Shown here: positions 49,974 through 58,231 of the stretch, one piece after another
Numbering within the stretch: the stretch's first letter is position 1
Layout of the letters: every line of letters begins with the position of its first letter
NCBI GenBank assembly: GCA_035710515.1
Contig: DASTDE010000004.1
Span: 529,434 to 593,433, forward strand
Source: Candidatus Rubrimentiphilum sp.
GTDB lineage: Bacteria > Vulcanimicrobiota > Vulcanimicrobiia > Vulcanimicrobiales > Vulcanimicrobiaceae
DNA: 64,000 bases
Reading direction: 5' to 3'
Notes under the pieces: model-generated
What the model was told of the DNA's origin: nothing
The model's database searches: none
What the model saw: only the letters and a program-made list of their open reading frames with translations
Translations under genes and position numbers: made by a program

Positions 49974-50753
49974 TTAAGGCGTGATTGGCGGGGGTGAAAC
50001 ACGACGCCTAGGCCGAAAGGCCTTATCACAACCAAAGTCCGTGATGGGATCGTCGTACTCGCGCCCCAACTTGATAAGCCTCCGTAAGTTGTTTGCGATG
50101 GCCTTCGCGAGCATCTCGTTATGCTGCGCGATACCTACGCGTTCCCGAGCGATGATACGATTGATAGTGAGCCGAAAGCGTTTAACCACGCTCGTAACCT
50201 TCTCTTTTGGGTCGAACGGGTAGCTCAAGGATTCAAAACGCGCCAGCTCCCAGCGCCGTCGCCGCAGTTTTACGTGGCCATTCTTCCGTTTTTTCTGGGA
50301 GAATATCGCTTCGATCTTCGGGCGTAACCGGTAGAAACGGCGTACTACAGAGGGGTATTGCTCAGTCAACCACGCGATAAAGCGCAGCTGCGGAGTATCT
50401 GAACACTCGGGTTTGGCGTTTTTCTTGGGCATTACGACGAGAAGCTTTCCGAAGCGCTGAGCCAATTGGAAGTTCTCTTCGTCAAAATAACCTTTGTCGC
50501 ATAGAATTAATTCGAAGTCGCAATTCGCAAGGCACCGACTAAGAAGCAACTCGAAGTGCTCGTTGTCTGCCGTGCCTTCTCCCACATTGAGTGTCGTCGA
50601 CAAAGCGTATATCAGACCAGATTCGTTCCCAACCGCCGGGTTGCACTTGAGAAACGTCCTCTTGCGCGCCGGCGTGGCGAAACCGCGCTGTTTTACGGAC
50701 GATCCGGACTTTTTAGGGACGGGGCGGGTGTTGCGACCGTTAGCGTTAATCAT
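49974..50753 (-). CDS. Transposase, C-terminal part (second frame)
   Basis: A 259-residue frame from ATG 50753, which overlaps the stop of the first frame in CATGATTAA. It holds the second half of a DDE transposase: FELILCDKGYFDEENFQLAQRFGKLLVVMPKK (second catalytic Asp) and FYRLRPKIEAIFSQKKRKNG (region with the catalytic Glu). KRFRLTINRIIARERVG closes it. With the preceding frame it makes one transposase. Either a frameshift mutation or translational coupling/frameshifting separates them. Confidence 0.8.
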   Translation of the reverse strand: MINANGRNTRPVPKKSGSSVKQRGFATPARKRTFLKCNPAVGNESGLIYALSTTLNVGEGTADNEHFELLLSRCLANCDFELILCDKGYFDEENFQLAQRFGKLLVVMPKKNAKPECSDTPQLRFIAWLTEQYPSVVRRFYRLRPKIEAIFSQKKRKNGHVKLRRRRWELARFESLSYPFDPKEKVTSVVKRFRLTINRIIARERVGIAQHNEMLAKAIANNLRRLIKLGREYDDPITDFGCDKAFRPRRRVSPPPITP

Positions 50754-51600
50754 GCTGCGCCTCCGCTGATATGGCGCTGCGGCCGAACTTCTGCTCCATC
50801 CAATTTTGTCGAATGGTCGTTCCATAGCCGCTGCCGTCAAGCATGATCGCATAGTCCAGGTTGCGACCCGGACGTGACGTCAACACTAAGAAGTCTTCGA
50901 ATACCCGAGCCAATTCAGGTTCTGCGGCGATCTCGGACAGCGTATTCCAGTGCGGCATCTCCTCGTAGTCCCAGCCCAGACGGCGGAAGTTCGGGTCACT
51001 CGTCAATACTTCTCGAAGATCTTCGTACGTGTAATTATAGGCGACTTTCAAGAGCAACGCATAAGCGCAACACGCTAACGGAACGCGCGGCCGGCCGCGC
51101 TTTGAGGTCCGTGGCCGATTGTCGCTTACAGACTTGCACAGTTCGTAGGCGAGCAATCTAACAAGTCGGGGAGTTGCGCGCAAGGCCTGCTTTTTTCGCG
51201 TCGTTTGGGCGGGGCCAATCGGATAGATATCCTGCGTCGGCTGAAGTCGCCGCGCCGCCTTGCCGCCGGTGGGATCGCTTAATCCGTGCCGCCGACAGAA
51301 ATCGCCAATATGCTTGCAGCCGTGCCGGCGGTTCTTGCTGAAGGAGAGACAGCCGCAGGTGATGCCGCTGCTTTTCCGCTGCACTTTGTATTCGGTGCTG
51401 AAGTCATCCGCCATGTAATAGCAGATGTCCGGGCTTATCTCTCTGAATTCAAAAATGGCATCATGGCTTGTTAAGTCCTTAGGGTCGATCGGTCCGTTAA
51501 TCTGCACATCGTCGAGGAGCTCGGGCAGAAGTTGAACAGGTTCCGTAATCCCGCAATCGCGTATTTCGCGGGCAAGTTGATGTCGTTGCGCCTTATTCAT
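50746..51600 (-). CDS. Transposase, N-terminal part with SWIM zinc finger
   Basis: A 284-residue frame. ITCGCLSFSKNRRHGCKHIGDFC (about residues 81-103) is a SWIM-type zinc finger (Cys-X-Cys...Cys-X-His). KRGRPRVPLACCAYALLLKVAYNYTYEDLREVL is transposase-like (IS4/IS5-superfamily style), and DYAIMLDGSGYGTTIRQNW contains the first catalytic Asp. The frame stops at 50746, while the rest continues in the +1 frame. The family cannot be named with certainty. Its ATG overlaps the upstream SWIM gene by eight bases. Confidence 0.78.
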   Translation of the reverse strand: MNKAQRHQLAREIRDCGITEPVQLLPELLDDVQINGPIDPKDLTSHDAIFEFREISPDICYYMADDFSTEYKVQRKSSGITCGCLSFSKNRRHGCKHIGDFCRRHGLSDPTGGKAARRLQPTQDIYPIGPAQTTRKKQALRATPRLVRLLAYELCKSVSDNRPRTSKRGRPRVPLACCAYALLLKVAYNYTYEDLREVLTSDPNFRRLGWDYEEMPHWNTLSEIAAEPELARVFEDFLVLTSRPGRNLDYAIMLDGSGYGTTIRQNWMEQKFGRSAISAEAQHD

Positions 51601-51931
51601 GAGAAGCGCCTTTCGCGTGTATTGAGGTGCGGAATGCGCGCTTTAATTGCGCAATCACTAACCGATCGGCATCCGGAATGACGAGCTGTCTGCCTTTGCG
51701 AATCGCATAACCAGCGTGAATAATATAGCGTCTCTGCGCTTTGGCGATTTGCAAATGTCGGCATTGAGGAAACCATGAGCAACTACAGGTCCATGTTCGT
51801 AGGTTAACAAGGAAGGGGCGTTCGTCGCCTGTATCAACAGCAAGCCAAAAGTCATCGCTCACACTACACGCGCGAGGCCGGTTCGTGAAAACTCCGCTCC
51901 ACGAATCGTTTCTCGATATTTTTATTGGCAC
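51593..51931 (-). CDS. SWIM zinc-finger protein
   Basis: A 112-residue protein from GTG 51931 (PIKISRNDSWSGVFTNR). FLVNLRTWTCSCSWFPQCRHLQIAKAQRR is a clean SWIM finger (Cys-X-Cys-X5-Cys-X-His). DDFWLAVDTGDERP is a strand-like lead-in. SWIM fingers bind DNA or proteins and are common near transposases. It ends eight bases inside the SWIM-transposase gene, so the two are coupled. The open frame further upstream (to 52033) lacks conserved look. Confidence 0.65.
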   Translation of the reverse strand: MPIKISRNDSWSGVFTNRPRACSVSDDFWLAVDTGDERPFLVNLRTWTCSCSWFPQCRHLQIAKAQRRYIIHAGYAIRKGRQLVIPDADRLVIAQLKRAFRTSIHAKGASHE

Positions 51932-52103
51932 TATTCGGTTCCATATCTGGCACCGCAGGTGCACCTCGACCGCCGTGGTACACTTGTGGCGCCGCTTTTT
52001 GCGGTAGGACCCTCGGGATCGGCGGCTACGCAAACTGTCCGATCTCGGGGGTTTCGGCTATTGCCGTCCGGGTGCGGTTTCCCCGGAAACTGTTATTCTT
52101 AGA

Positions 52104-52310
52104 TTAACTTGTCTGGTCGTCGTCTCTCCAGTCGCGACGCTCCGCGATCCACAGTTCCAAACTCTTTAGCACGTCTGGAGGAACGTCGCCGCCATGTTTC
52201 GCGAGCATGTCGATGTAGCAAACATCAATGTCCAATATTTTCGCCAATTGGTCCCGGCCAAGATCGTGCCGGCGAAGCATGGATGTGATCGGGTTTGCTG
52301 CATTGAGCAT
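52104..52310 (-). CDS. Small helix-turn-helix-like protein
   Basis: A 68-residue protein from ATG 52310. SMLRRHDLGRDQLAKILDIDVCYIDMLAKHGGDVPPDVLKSLELW resembles an XRE-type HTH with the second and third helices ARILDIDVCYIDML (approx.). It follows the small SWIM gene after two bases and could regulate the cluster. Confidence 0.58.
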   Translation of the reverse strand: MLNAANPITSMLRRHDLGRDQLAKILDIDVCYIDMLAKHGGDVPPDVLKSLELWIAERRDWRDDDQTS

Positions 52311-52312
52311 TG

Positions 52313-52525
52313 CTAATTGGCTCCGTGACGCCCGCAATGCGCGGGTCTCGACGCTCTTGCCACTCGAACGGCAAGCTCGAGAACGTGAACACATGCCCCA
52401 TCGAAGAAGCCGGCGCAATTACACGCGATGACCGGTCGCTCGGTGCCATCATGGCAAATCCTTAAGAAGTAGGACCCCTTGCGGCGCTTTTTCCGCCAAA
52501 AGGCGGGCGTCGTGATATATAGCAT
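52313..52525 (-). CDS. Small SWIM zinc-finger protein
   Basis: A 70-residue protein from ATG 52525. RPVIACNCAGFFDGACVHVLELAVRV holds a SWIM finger (Cys-X-Cys-X7-Cys-X-His). The N-terminus LYITTPAFWRKKRRKGSY is basic and aromatic. It is the first gene of the leftward SWIM cluster. A longer open frame upstream lacks coding character. Confidence 0.62.
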   Translation of the reverse strand: MLYITTPAFWRKKRRKGSYFLRICHDGTERPVIACNCAGFFDGACVHVLELAVRVARASRPAHCGRHGAN

Positions 52526-52750
52526 GCGTTTGCGATCGGCGATGGTCGAACGGCCCGCGCTCACGGGCAGAACCTCTGAACAAGGTCCGCTCGCCCCTTG
52601 ACCCCCCAGGAATTTCGCATCGTCTCCAGGTCGAGCGCTACGGCCACAAGCGGCCGCATGGCGCCTCCTAATTGGCCTATCTGACGAAGAGGAGCTTCCT
52701 GCTGGGCAAAAAACGGCTCTTGTCAGTCCAAAACGTCCGATAAGACTGAT
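52526..52750. other. Divergent intergenic region
   Basis: 225 bases between the leftward SWIM cluster and the rightward gene at 52751. A TTGTCA-like hexamer at about 52718 stands ahead of the rightward gene. I see no strong palindrome or gene. Confidence 0.4.
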
Positions 52751-53440
52751 ATGGAGGCTATGGCAAAGACCAACCCGATCCAGGCTGAGCAAGCGGCGCC
52801 AGGCCTCGTAGCCTTCTTGCGGCGAGTCCTCTCGACGCGTGGCGTGCGGTCAGAAATCGCCCGAAAGAGGGATATCGTGCTTCGCGCTGGGCGTCCGGTT
52901 CCGAGCGACGAGAACCCGGAGAACCGTCGAGCCAGGGGCTCAATAATTTGGCTAAGCGATTTGCTCAATGATGAGCCTCCGCCTTACCCCTTACCGGTGT
53001 CGTTATGGAATCTATCGGAGGCGTTTTATCTCGCGACCGGCTTCGGACTACAGTGGATTAACGCGCCGGTGCTTTACTATGCTGGAGGCCAGCTTGAGTC
53101 GCTGGTCCACGCTTTTGCCACCATCAATCTTGCTAGGCTCGGCGGAAACAGCGGACTCGAGATACTCTTGCGCGCGTTGCGTCCCGCTGTACTTGGCGAC
53201 TCGATTTCGGAAAAAACGTGGGATCTGGGCCTGCGCAGGAAAGCATTCTTGGCGCCGCAGATCGCCGCTCAGAGTTTCCCAGCGTATCTAAAACGCGACA
53301 ATAAGGAATGTGACTTGCGCGTGGCCCACGTTTTGTCGAACGAACTATCCTTGCCGTATTATCGCAGGCGTGAACTCGTTATCTCGCACCTAGTTAAATG
53401 GGCTGCGAGCGTTGCTAGCCGGTCCGAGGTCTATCGCTAG
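52751..53440 (+). CDS. Hypothetical protein
   Basis: A 229-residue protein starting EAMAKTNPIQAEQAAPG, mostly helical, with a more hydrophobic middle (LSEAFYLATGFGLQWINAPVLYYAGGQLESLVHAF) that is not clearly a membrane span. It has a basic C-terminus (LPYYRRRELVISHLVKW). It is the first of the plus-strand run leading to vsr. ATG 52760 nine bases later is an alternative start. Family unknown. Confidence 0.6.
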   Translation: MEAMAKTNPIQAEQAAPGLVAFLRRVLSTRGVRSEIARKRDIVLRAGRPVPSDENPENRRARGSIIWLSDLLNDEPPPYPLPVSLWNLSEAFYLATGFGLQWINAPVLYYAGGQLESLVHAFATINLARLGGNSGLEILLRALRPAVLGDSISEKTWDLGLRRKAFLAPQIAAQSFPAYLKRDNKECDLRVAHVLSNELSLPYYRRRELVISHLVKWAASVASRSEVYR

Positions 53441-53559
53441 AACCCAATCTGGCGCGTTGGTTTACCGCCCTACCTCTCGTCACGGCGCGTGCTTTAATCA
53501 TTCCGGGTGGAAGCGGCTAACACTGTTGACTTTCCATGCCGATGTGGTACGAAGATGTA

Positions 53560-53718
53560 ATGACGGAAATTCAGCATATCAAGATCGGCGACGTCGTCTA
53601 CGTTAGGTCTAGGGACGAAAAGGGAGCAGTTGTTGAGATTCATCCACCGACAATCACCGTTCGATTTATGACCGCAACTCTCGAAGTGCAGGAGGGAGAC
53701 TTCGAGAAGCGCCCTTGA
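53560..53718 (+). CDS. Small beta-rich protein
   Basis: A 52-residue protein (TEIQHIKIGDVVYVRSRDEKGAVVEIHPPTITVRFMTATLEVQEGDFEKRP). The pattern is that of a small SH3/KOW-type barrel, which often binds nucleic acids. ATG 53536 gives eight extra residues. It stands 29 bases before vsr. Confidence 0.55.
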   Translation: MTEIQHIKIGDVVYVRSRDEKGAVVEIHPPTITVRFMTATLEVQEGDFEKRP

Positions 53719-53747
53719 AGAGCTCATAATAAGCGAAAGCTTACGGC

Positions 53748-54188
53748 ATGCCTGAAACCTGGTTTAAAACCGCCCGGTCAGATGCGTTACGTGGCCGAAC
53801 TTCGAAGGACACGAGACCCGAGGTCGTGCTACGCTCCGCCTTGCATCGGATAGGGCTGCGCTTTCGTCTTCATCGGCGCATCGCGGATACCAGATTGTCC
53901 GTGGACATTGTACTTCCGCGATTCAGAATCGCCATTTTCTGCGACGGTTGTTACTGGCATCGACATAACTGCCGACCTGAACGGCGCCTTATACCTCGTG
54001 GTGTGAACGCCGGCGCTTGGGCGAAGAAGCTAGCCAGGGTTAAAGAGCGGGAACGGAGAGCAGCTAAATTTCTCGCCGCGCAAGGCTTTACCGTTATCCG
54101 TGTTTGGGAATGCGACGTCTTGCGCGATCCGGATAAAGCTGCGCGGCGGGTTAGGACCGCAGCCAAACGATCGCACGTGAAAAGTTGA
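53748..54188 (+). CDS. vsr: Very short patch repair endonuclease
   Basis: A 146-residue Vsr. TSKDTRPEVVLRSALHRIGLRFRLHRR leads into the catalytic core SVDIVLPRFRIAIFCDGCYWHRH (catalytic Asp; zinc ligands in CDGCYWHRH), then WAKKLARVKERERRAAKFLAAQGFTVIRVWECD. In the classic system Vsr nicks T:G mismatches left by deamination of Dcm-methylated cytosine. A Dcm-type gene lies four kilobases away across NurA and HerA. It converges with the NurA gene two bases after its stop. Confidence 0.92.
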   Translation: MPETWFKTARSDALRGRTSKDTRPEVVLRSALHRIGLRFRLHRRIADTRLSVDIVLPRFRIAIFCDGCYWHRHNCRPERRLIPRGVNAGAWAKKLARVKERERRAAKFLAAQGFTVIRVWECDVLRDPDKAARRVRTAAKRSHVKS

Positions 54189-54190
54189 CG

Positions 54191-56290
54191 TTAGGACTGG
54201 ATCTCTTGAGGCCCGCTACCGCTCAGGCGACGTCTCTCGCTCTCAAGAGCTTGGTGGAGAATCACGAACTCTTGCTTTGAGAAGGGACGAACGCGAATGC
54301 CTCGTGAGCGCTTGTCACTCACGTGTCGCCCTATTATGGTAGTCAAGTATTCGTCAAGACGAATAACCAACTCATGTGCCCAGATTTTTACGGTGTCGTG
54401 CGCGCGCGCCACAAGCTCGGGCAACACCTCGAGCGTGCTCTTGTCGCGAAACATGCTATGCTCCTCGGATACCTCGAACCCGCTCTGTTCTAGACCGCTC
54501 AGCACGCGCTTCAGATGAGATTGCGCTTGTGGATGCGGGTCCGAATCGCCATAGACGTCGGCGTGCAGAATGAACTCGACGCGGGGCAGAAACCGCTCGA
54601 CCTCCAGCCTGGGAATCGTAGCAATATAACAACTTGCGTACGCGACATTGCGCAGCATCTGGACATAGGGGTCAGCCGGCCCGCGGAATGAGTCCCAGAA
54701 CACCGCGCGGCCGAAAGCGCCCTCATATTCTGCGGCATTCGTTTCGAGCTTTCGGAGCTTCTCGATCAATTCAATCGGGGGTTCGTTCACGCTATACCGC
54801 TTCGCAAAATTTGTCGTCGCGTGAAATGGGCGAATCACCAAAGCGGTCCGACTCCAGGGCTGGCCCTGTGTCCGGCAAGCTGTAAGCAGTCTGGTCAGGA
54901 GCATTTGGTCCGCTACACTATTGAGCGCCCGCATCGGCCAAGCTTCAACCGGTCCCGCGTTTTTTAGCGCTGCCTGCTGAGCGACGTACCAGTTGATGAC
55001 TGGTCCGAATACGCGTAGCTGCGCGGCCTTAACAATGCCGGCCACCGTCTGCTCGTCGTCCCTACACTTTTTTGCAATTTCCCAATTCAGCTCGATCATG
55101 TCGCGCACAATTTTGCCCGCGGACGTATCGTTGCGATAATGGCTGAAATCGCGATCTTGTGGGACGACGGTTCCATCCCTCAAAACCACGTCCGCCGGCG
55201 GCATCTCAACGGAACCGGGATTCGTGTACCAACGGCTCAAGACGCGAAGAGTCGTCCGAGTTTCAAGGACGTCCATGCCGTTCCACAGAGCGTGCATGTA
55301 TTCGGCATCACTTAAATCCGGAAAAAAAATCTTTGCCATGACGGTGTATCTGTTTTCGCGCTGCTGCATATCTTCGGGCTTTTCAGGAAGGCGCGCGAAG
55401 GCGGGGTGTTCTTCGCCTTTCGGGAACCGCACGCGACGGTTCATCTGGCCGATAGCAGTATTGACCGTGATCATCGGCGCGTGGCCAACGTAGAAGTCGC
55501 TGTCCTCTCCCAAAAACGACATCACGCCGGTTCGGCTAGAACCGTCGACGGCGCCCAACAACATTCGTTCTTGGTGCTCGGCAATCGCCGTAGTGACGAA
55601 CGGCCCATCTTCTATGCGCCACGCCAATTCGGTCCGAAGTTGTTGTTCGTTGTGGCGAACCGGAACGGATGCGGGATTTTTCCTACGTTCTTGTACAGCC
55701 TGCTCAAATTGTGGCGGCAACGTGACCGCTTCGGTCGAAAGGCCGAGTCCAAACCGTACCAATCCGTGGAGAAGCAAGACGGCGTTCCGCCCTTCCTCAG
55801 CATTTCGAATCAAGTCTTTCTGATCTGCGCCATTGTCGATCGCGTCAACTTGAGATTCAATGAGCGCTGCTAGATCGTCACAGTAGCTTATGATCGCCCG
55901 AGCGAACAGATCGCGCGCGTTTTCATTCGCGAGCTTGGATCTTAAAAAAGCCCACCATTCTTCCGGAACGTGCTGAATCTGACGCATCGATTCTCGCCAG
56001 ACCGGAATCGTGAGCAAAGGGTACTCGTCGTTGACCATACTGGCGAGATCCTCTTCCTCCAGCCACTGGCCATCGACATTCTGACCGATCTTGTATCTAA
56101 TCGGGTGCACGGTCGAATCCGCCACAAGAACGCCGCGATGGACCAGACGTCTCGCAAGGTTTTGATACGCCTCTTTGGTAACTCGATCGCCGCTTGCAAC
56201 GGCCTGTTCAAAGGCGTCAGGCGCAGTCGTTCCATTTGGCGACGCCGCAAGCCGCACGAAGAGCTCCTCGCGTTCGCGCGTGCTAAGCAT
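54191..56290 (-). CDS. NurA-like nuclease domain protein
   Basis: A 699-residue protein, larger than archaeal NurA (about 340-400). Residues 1-95 look like a winged-helix extension (LFVRLAASPNGTTAPDAFEQAV, YQNLARRLVHRGVLVADST). The NurA-type motif LLGAVDGSSRTGVMSF (about residues 245-260) offers the DGS metal site; RVEFILHADVYGDSDPHPQAQ (about 575-595) fits the C-terminal conserved strand. The link is also supported by coupling to HerA, whose stop overlaps this start by eight bases. HerA-NurA complexes resect DNA ends; here a defensive nuclease is likely. Confidence 0.72.
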   Translation of the reverse strand: MLSTREREELFVRLAASPNGTTAPDAFEQAVASGDRVTKEAYQNLARRLVHRGVLVADSTVHPIRYKIGQNVDGQWLEEEDLASMVNDEYPLLTIPVWRESMRQIQHVPEEWWAFLRSKLANENARDLFARAIISYCDDLAALIESQVDAIDNGADQKDLIRNAEEGRNAVLLLHGLVRFGLGLSTEAVTLPPQFEQAVQERRKNPASVPVRHNEQQLRTELAWRIEDGPFVTTAIAEHQERMLLGAVDGSSRTGVMSFLGEDSDFYVGHAPMITVNTAIGQMNRRVRFPKGEEHPAFARLPEKPEDMQQRENRYTVMAKIFFPDLSDAEYMHALWNGMDVLETRTTLRVLSRWYTNPGSVEMPPADVVLRDGTVVPQDRDFSHYRNDTSAGKIVRDMIELNWEIAKKCRDDEQTVAGIVKAAQLRVFGPVINWYVAQQAALKNAGPVEAWPMRALNSVADQMLLTRLLTACRTQGQPWSRTALVIRPFHATTNFAKRYSVNEPPIELIEKLRKLETNAAEYEGAFGRAVFWDSFRGPADPYVQMLRNVAYASCYIATIPRLEVERFLPRVEFILHADVYGDSDPHPQAQSHLKRVLSGLEQSGFEVSEEHSMFRDKSTLEVLPELVARAHDTVKIWAHELVIRLDEYLTTIIGRHVSDKRSRGIRVRPFSKQEFVILHQALESERRRLSGSGPQEIQS

Positions 56291-57932
56291 CGGAGCGTTC
56301 CCGGTGCAATGAAGTCGTTAAGTCCAACTTCTTACGGCCAGAAAATACTTTAGGCGTCCCTCCACCGACCGGCGTTTCGCGTTTGCGCACCGCTAAAAGA
56401 AACCCGTGCCGAATGAGCTCGCTCGAGCCCGATACCGCGCACACACCGCGCGGTAACTTCGGCAATTGCCCAATAAGCCGCTCATCCAAATCGGCGGTAA
56501 CTCCTTGGATTGCGCGCAGCTGGTCCTTCTCCAAGGCGAAGATGAATCGCGTCTGCAGCCGTTTGAGAACACTCGGATTGATGTCGCCTGGCGACTGGCT
56601 TACGAGCACAAGACCGGTGCGAACGTGACGACCCATGCGCGCCAGTTCGAACATTACTTGACTGCTGACAACGTGCTCGTCGTTCGGAGCAACCTGGTGA
56701 GCCTCGTCAACAATCAGAAGCGTGAACCAGCCGGCGGCCTCCGGATCCGTGCCAGCGGGTTTGCGTGCCATTTCCCGCCCCTTGCGTTGGAGTTCACGCG
56801 CCGCCGCGGCCGCAATCAAGCGCGTTTGGCGCAGGCTCAAGAAGCGACAATCAAGCACGACGAGTCGGTGTTTGATAAGCTCCTCGATAAAATCGAAGCT
56901 ACCACCGATTATCGGATCTTGTTCAAGTGCGCGCACACGGTTTACGGCGATCCCTAAGCTAGGCGCCTTTACGTCTTGAATCTTCGCAAGCTCGATCATC
57001 TTTTGTTGAAGGTCGTCGAACGTGAAATGACCGCCGTGGCGTTCGGTACGCAAACGCTCGTGAGCAAGCTCGATTAGTTCAGCGTATACGGTGCCGTCCT
57101 GAACGTTGGGAGCGATTTGAATCAATTCCGATGACGTTATCAAACCTAAGGAGAGGCCGAATGCAGCCGGATCGGGCAGGCCAATCACCCGGCCGCCCAG
57201 CGCGCGTGCCGCCTCGATCATCTCTCCATTAATGTCGAGCACAAGGGTCGCGATGCCCCACCGCAATGCCTCTTCCATCACGACGCCCGATTGATATGAC
57301 TTGCCTTTTCCAGGTTGTCCAAAAATACCAACGTGCATCTGGAGCAGTTCAGGTTTCAAGTTGACTGGTACGGCGGGAGCGCCGTAGACGTGACCGAGAG
57401 CCAATCCGCTCTCCGCCGACGGTTCCGATCCGATGGTGCGCGCGATCATCTCGTCGGGTAGGAGCACTATCGGATCACCGGCGCGTACCAGAAGTTCAGG
57501 CGAACCACGTTCAGCTTTCACTTCGCCGGTGACCGGGTCTATATCGAACTCTTCAATCGTTGCCGACTCGAGCAACCGAAAGATGCGCGTCGAGATCCCT
57601 TCCTTGGCGTAGTTGGCGCCGAGGCCGAGCCGATCGCGCGCGACGGCAAGCTGAGGTTCCTCGTTAGGGTTGACCTCTCGGCAATTGTTCACTTGCACCA
57701 CGGTGAGCACCGGGGTTTGCCTCGCGCCGTGCCACACGCCGATGAATTGCCCGGGTTTGACCTCGTGGCCATGGTTGAGAAGACCGGCAGCGTCGTTGAA
57801 ATCGGGCGTCCCTTCCCAATGAACCACACGCCCGATAACCTCAAAGCCACTCGGAAGCGGGAGGCCCGCCGGCTGCCGGCTCTCGTGGACCAGTTGCGGC
57901 GTAAGGGCTTGTCGTTCAGGCGTCTCCTGCAT
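56283..57932 (-). CDS. herA: HerA-type DNA translocase (FtsK/HerA superfamily)
   Basis: A 549-residue ATPase. An N-terminal HAS-barrel-like region (FEVIGRVVHWEGTP...GQFIGVW) precedes the Walker A GIFGQPGKGKSYQSG (about residues 208-222) and LVLDINGEM. Walker B is LLIVDEAHQVAP, and the sensor region is LVSQSPGDINPSVLKRLQTRFIFAL. The start is supported by AAGGAGG (complement of 57940-57946) eight bases away. HerA forms hexameric pumps that feed DNA to NurA. It heads the leftward herA-nurA operon under a strong palindrome. Confidence 0.92.
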   Translation of the reverse strand: MQETPERQALTPQLVHESRQPAGLPLPSGFEVIGRVVHWEGTPDFNDAAGLLNHGHEVKPGQFIGVWHGARQTPVLTVVQVNNCREVNPNEEPQLAVARDRLGLGANYAKEGISTRIFRLLESATIEEFDIDPVTGEVKAERGSPELLVRAGDPIVLLPDEMIARTIGSEPSAESGLALGHVYGAPAVPVNLKPELLQMHVGIFGQPGKGKSYQSGVVMEEALRWGIATLVLDINGEMIEAARALGGRVIGLPDPAAFGLSLGLITSSELIQIAPNVQDGTVYAELIELAHERLRTERHGGHFTFDDLQQKMIELAKIQDVKAPSLGIAVNRVRALEQDPIIGGSFDFIEELIKHRLVVLDCRFLSLRQTRLIAAAAARELQRKGREMARKPAGTDPEAAGWFTLLIVDEAHQVAPNDEHVVSSQVMFELARMGRHVRTGLVLVSQSPGDINPSVLKRLQTRFIFALEKDQLRAIQGVTADLDERLIGQLPKLPRGVCAVSGSSELIRHGFLLAVRKRETPVGGGTPKVFSGRKKLDLTTSLHRERSDA

Positions 57933-57946
57933 AATTAGGCCTCCTT

Positions 57947-57971
57947 ATAACAGATAACCGTTATTTGTTAT
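57947..57971. promoter_or_regulatory. 25-bp palindromic operator upstream of herA
   Basis: ATAACAGATAAC (57947-57958), one central C, and GTTATTTGTTAT (57960-57971): 11 of 12 arm positions pair. It touches the herA ribosome-binding site, so it likely covers the start of transcription. Candidate binders: the winged-helix protein at 59571 or the multi-winged-helix protein at 60877. Confidence 0.7.
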
Positions 57972-58114
57972 TCCAACCATGGCTCCCTTCTCCTCTTAAC
58001 CTAACCGTCGACCACCTGCGTACCCGGCGAGGTGCAGCGACGGCTACGAGCGCAGGCGCCGGCAAGATTTCCAAGAGTTTTTGTCCCCGTCTTGAACAGA
58101 AGGACGAACGCGCC

Positions 58115-58143
58115 GCACGTCCCGTCACTGACGTGGGACGTGC
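58115..58143. promoter_or_regulatory. Hairpin GCACGTCCC/GGGACGTGC upstream of dcm
   Basis: Nine-base perfect arms around an 11-base loop, followed by GCCTTTTGCG. It lies just upstream of the dcm -10 box. It could be an operator or a terminator insulating dcm from upstream reading. Confidence 0.6.
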
Positions 58144-58161
58144 GCCTTTTGCGAAATTTTG

Positions 58162-58167
58162 TATAAT
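58162..58167 (+). promoter_or_regulatory. -10 box TATAAT of dcm
   Basis: A perfect TATAAT 64 bases upstream of the dcm start, in an AT-rich patch after the hairpin. No consensus -35 lies 17 bases before it; that place is taken by the hairpin's right arm, suggesting activator or repressor control. Confidence 0.6.
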
Positions 58168-58231
58168 TGACGACCTCGAGGACCACCAGCGTTCCGTCCT
58201 TCGGCGCCGACTGTTCGCAGGAGTGAACGCC

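Noticed and set aside
49912-52100. Exact inverted-repeat ends of the SWIM transposase element
   Set aside because: Palindromes near 49912-49959 have no matching copy on the right side around 52040-52540, so element ends were not called.
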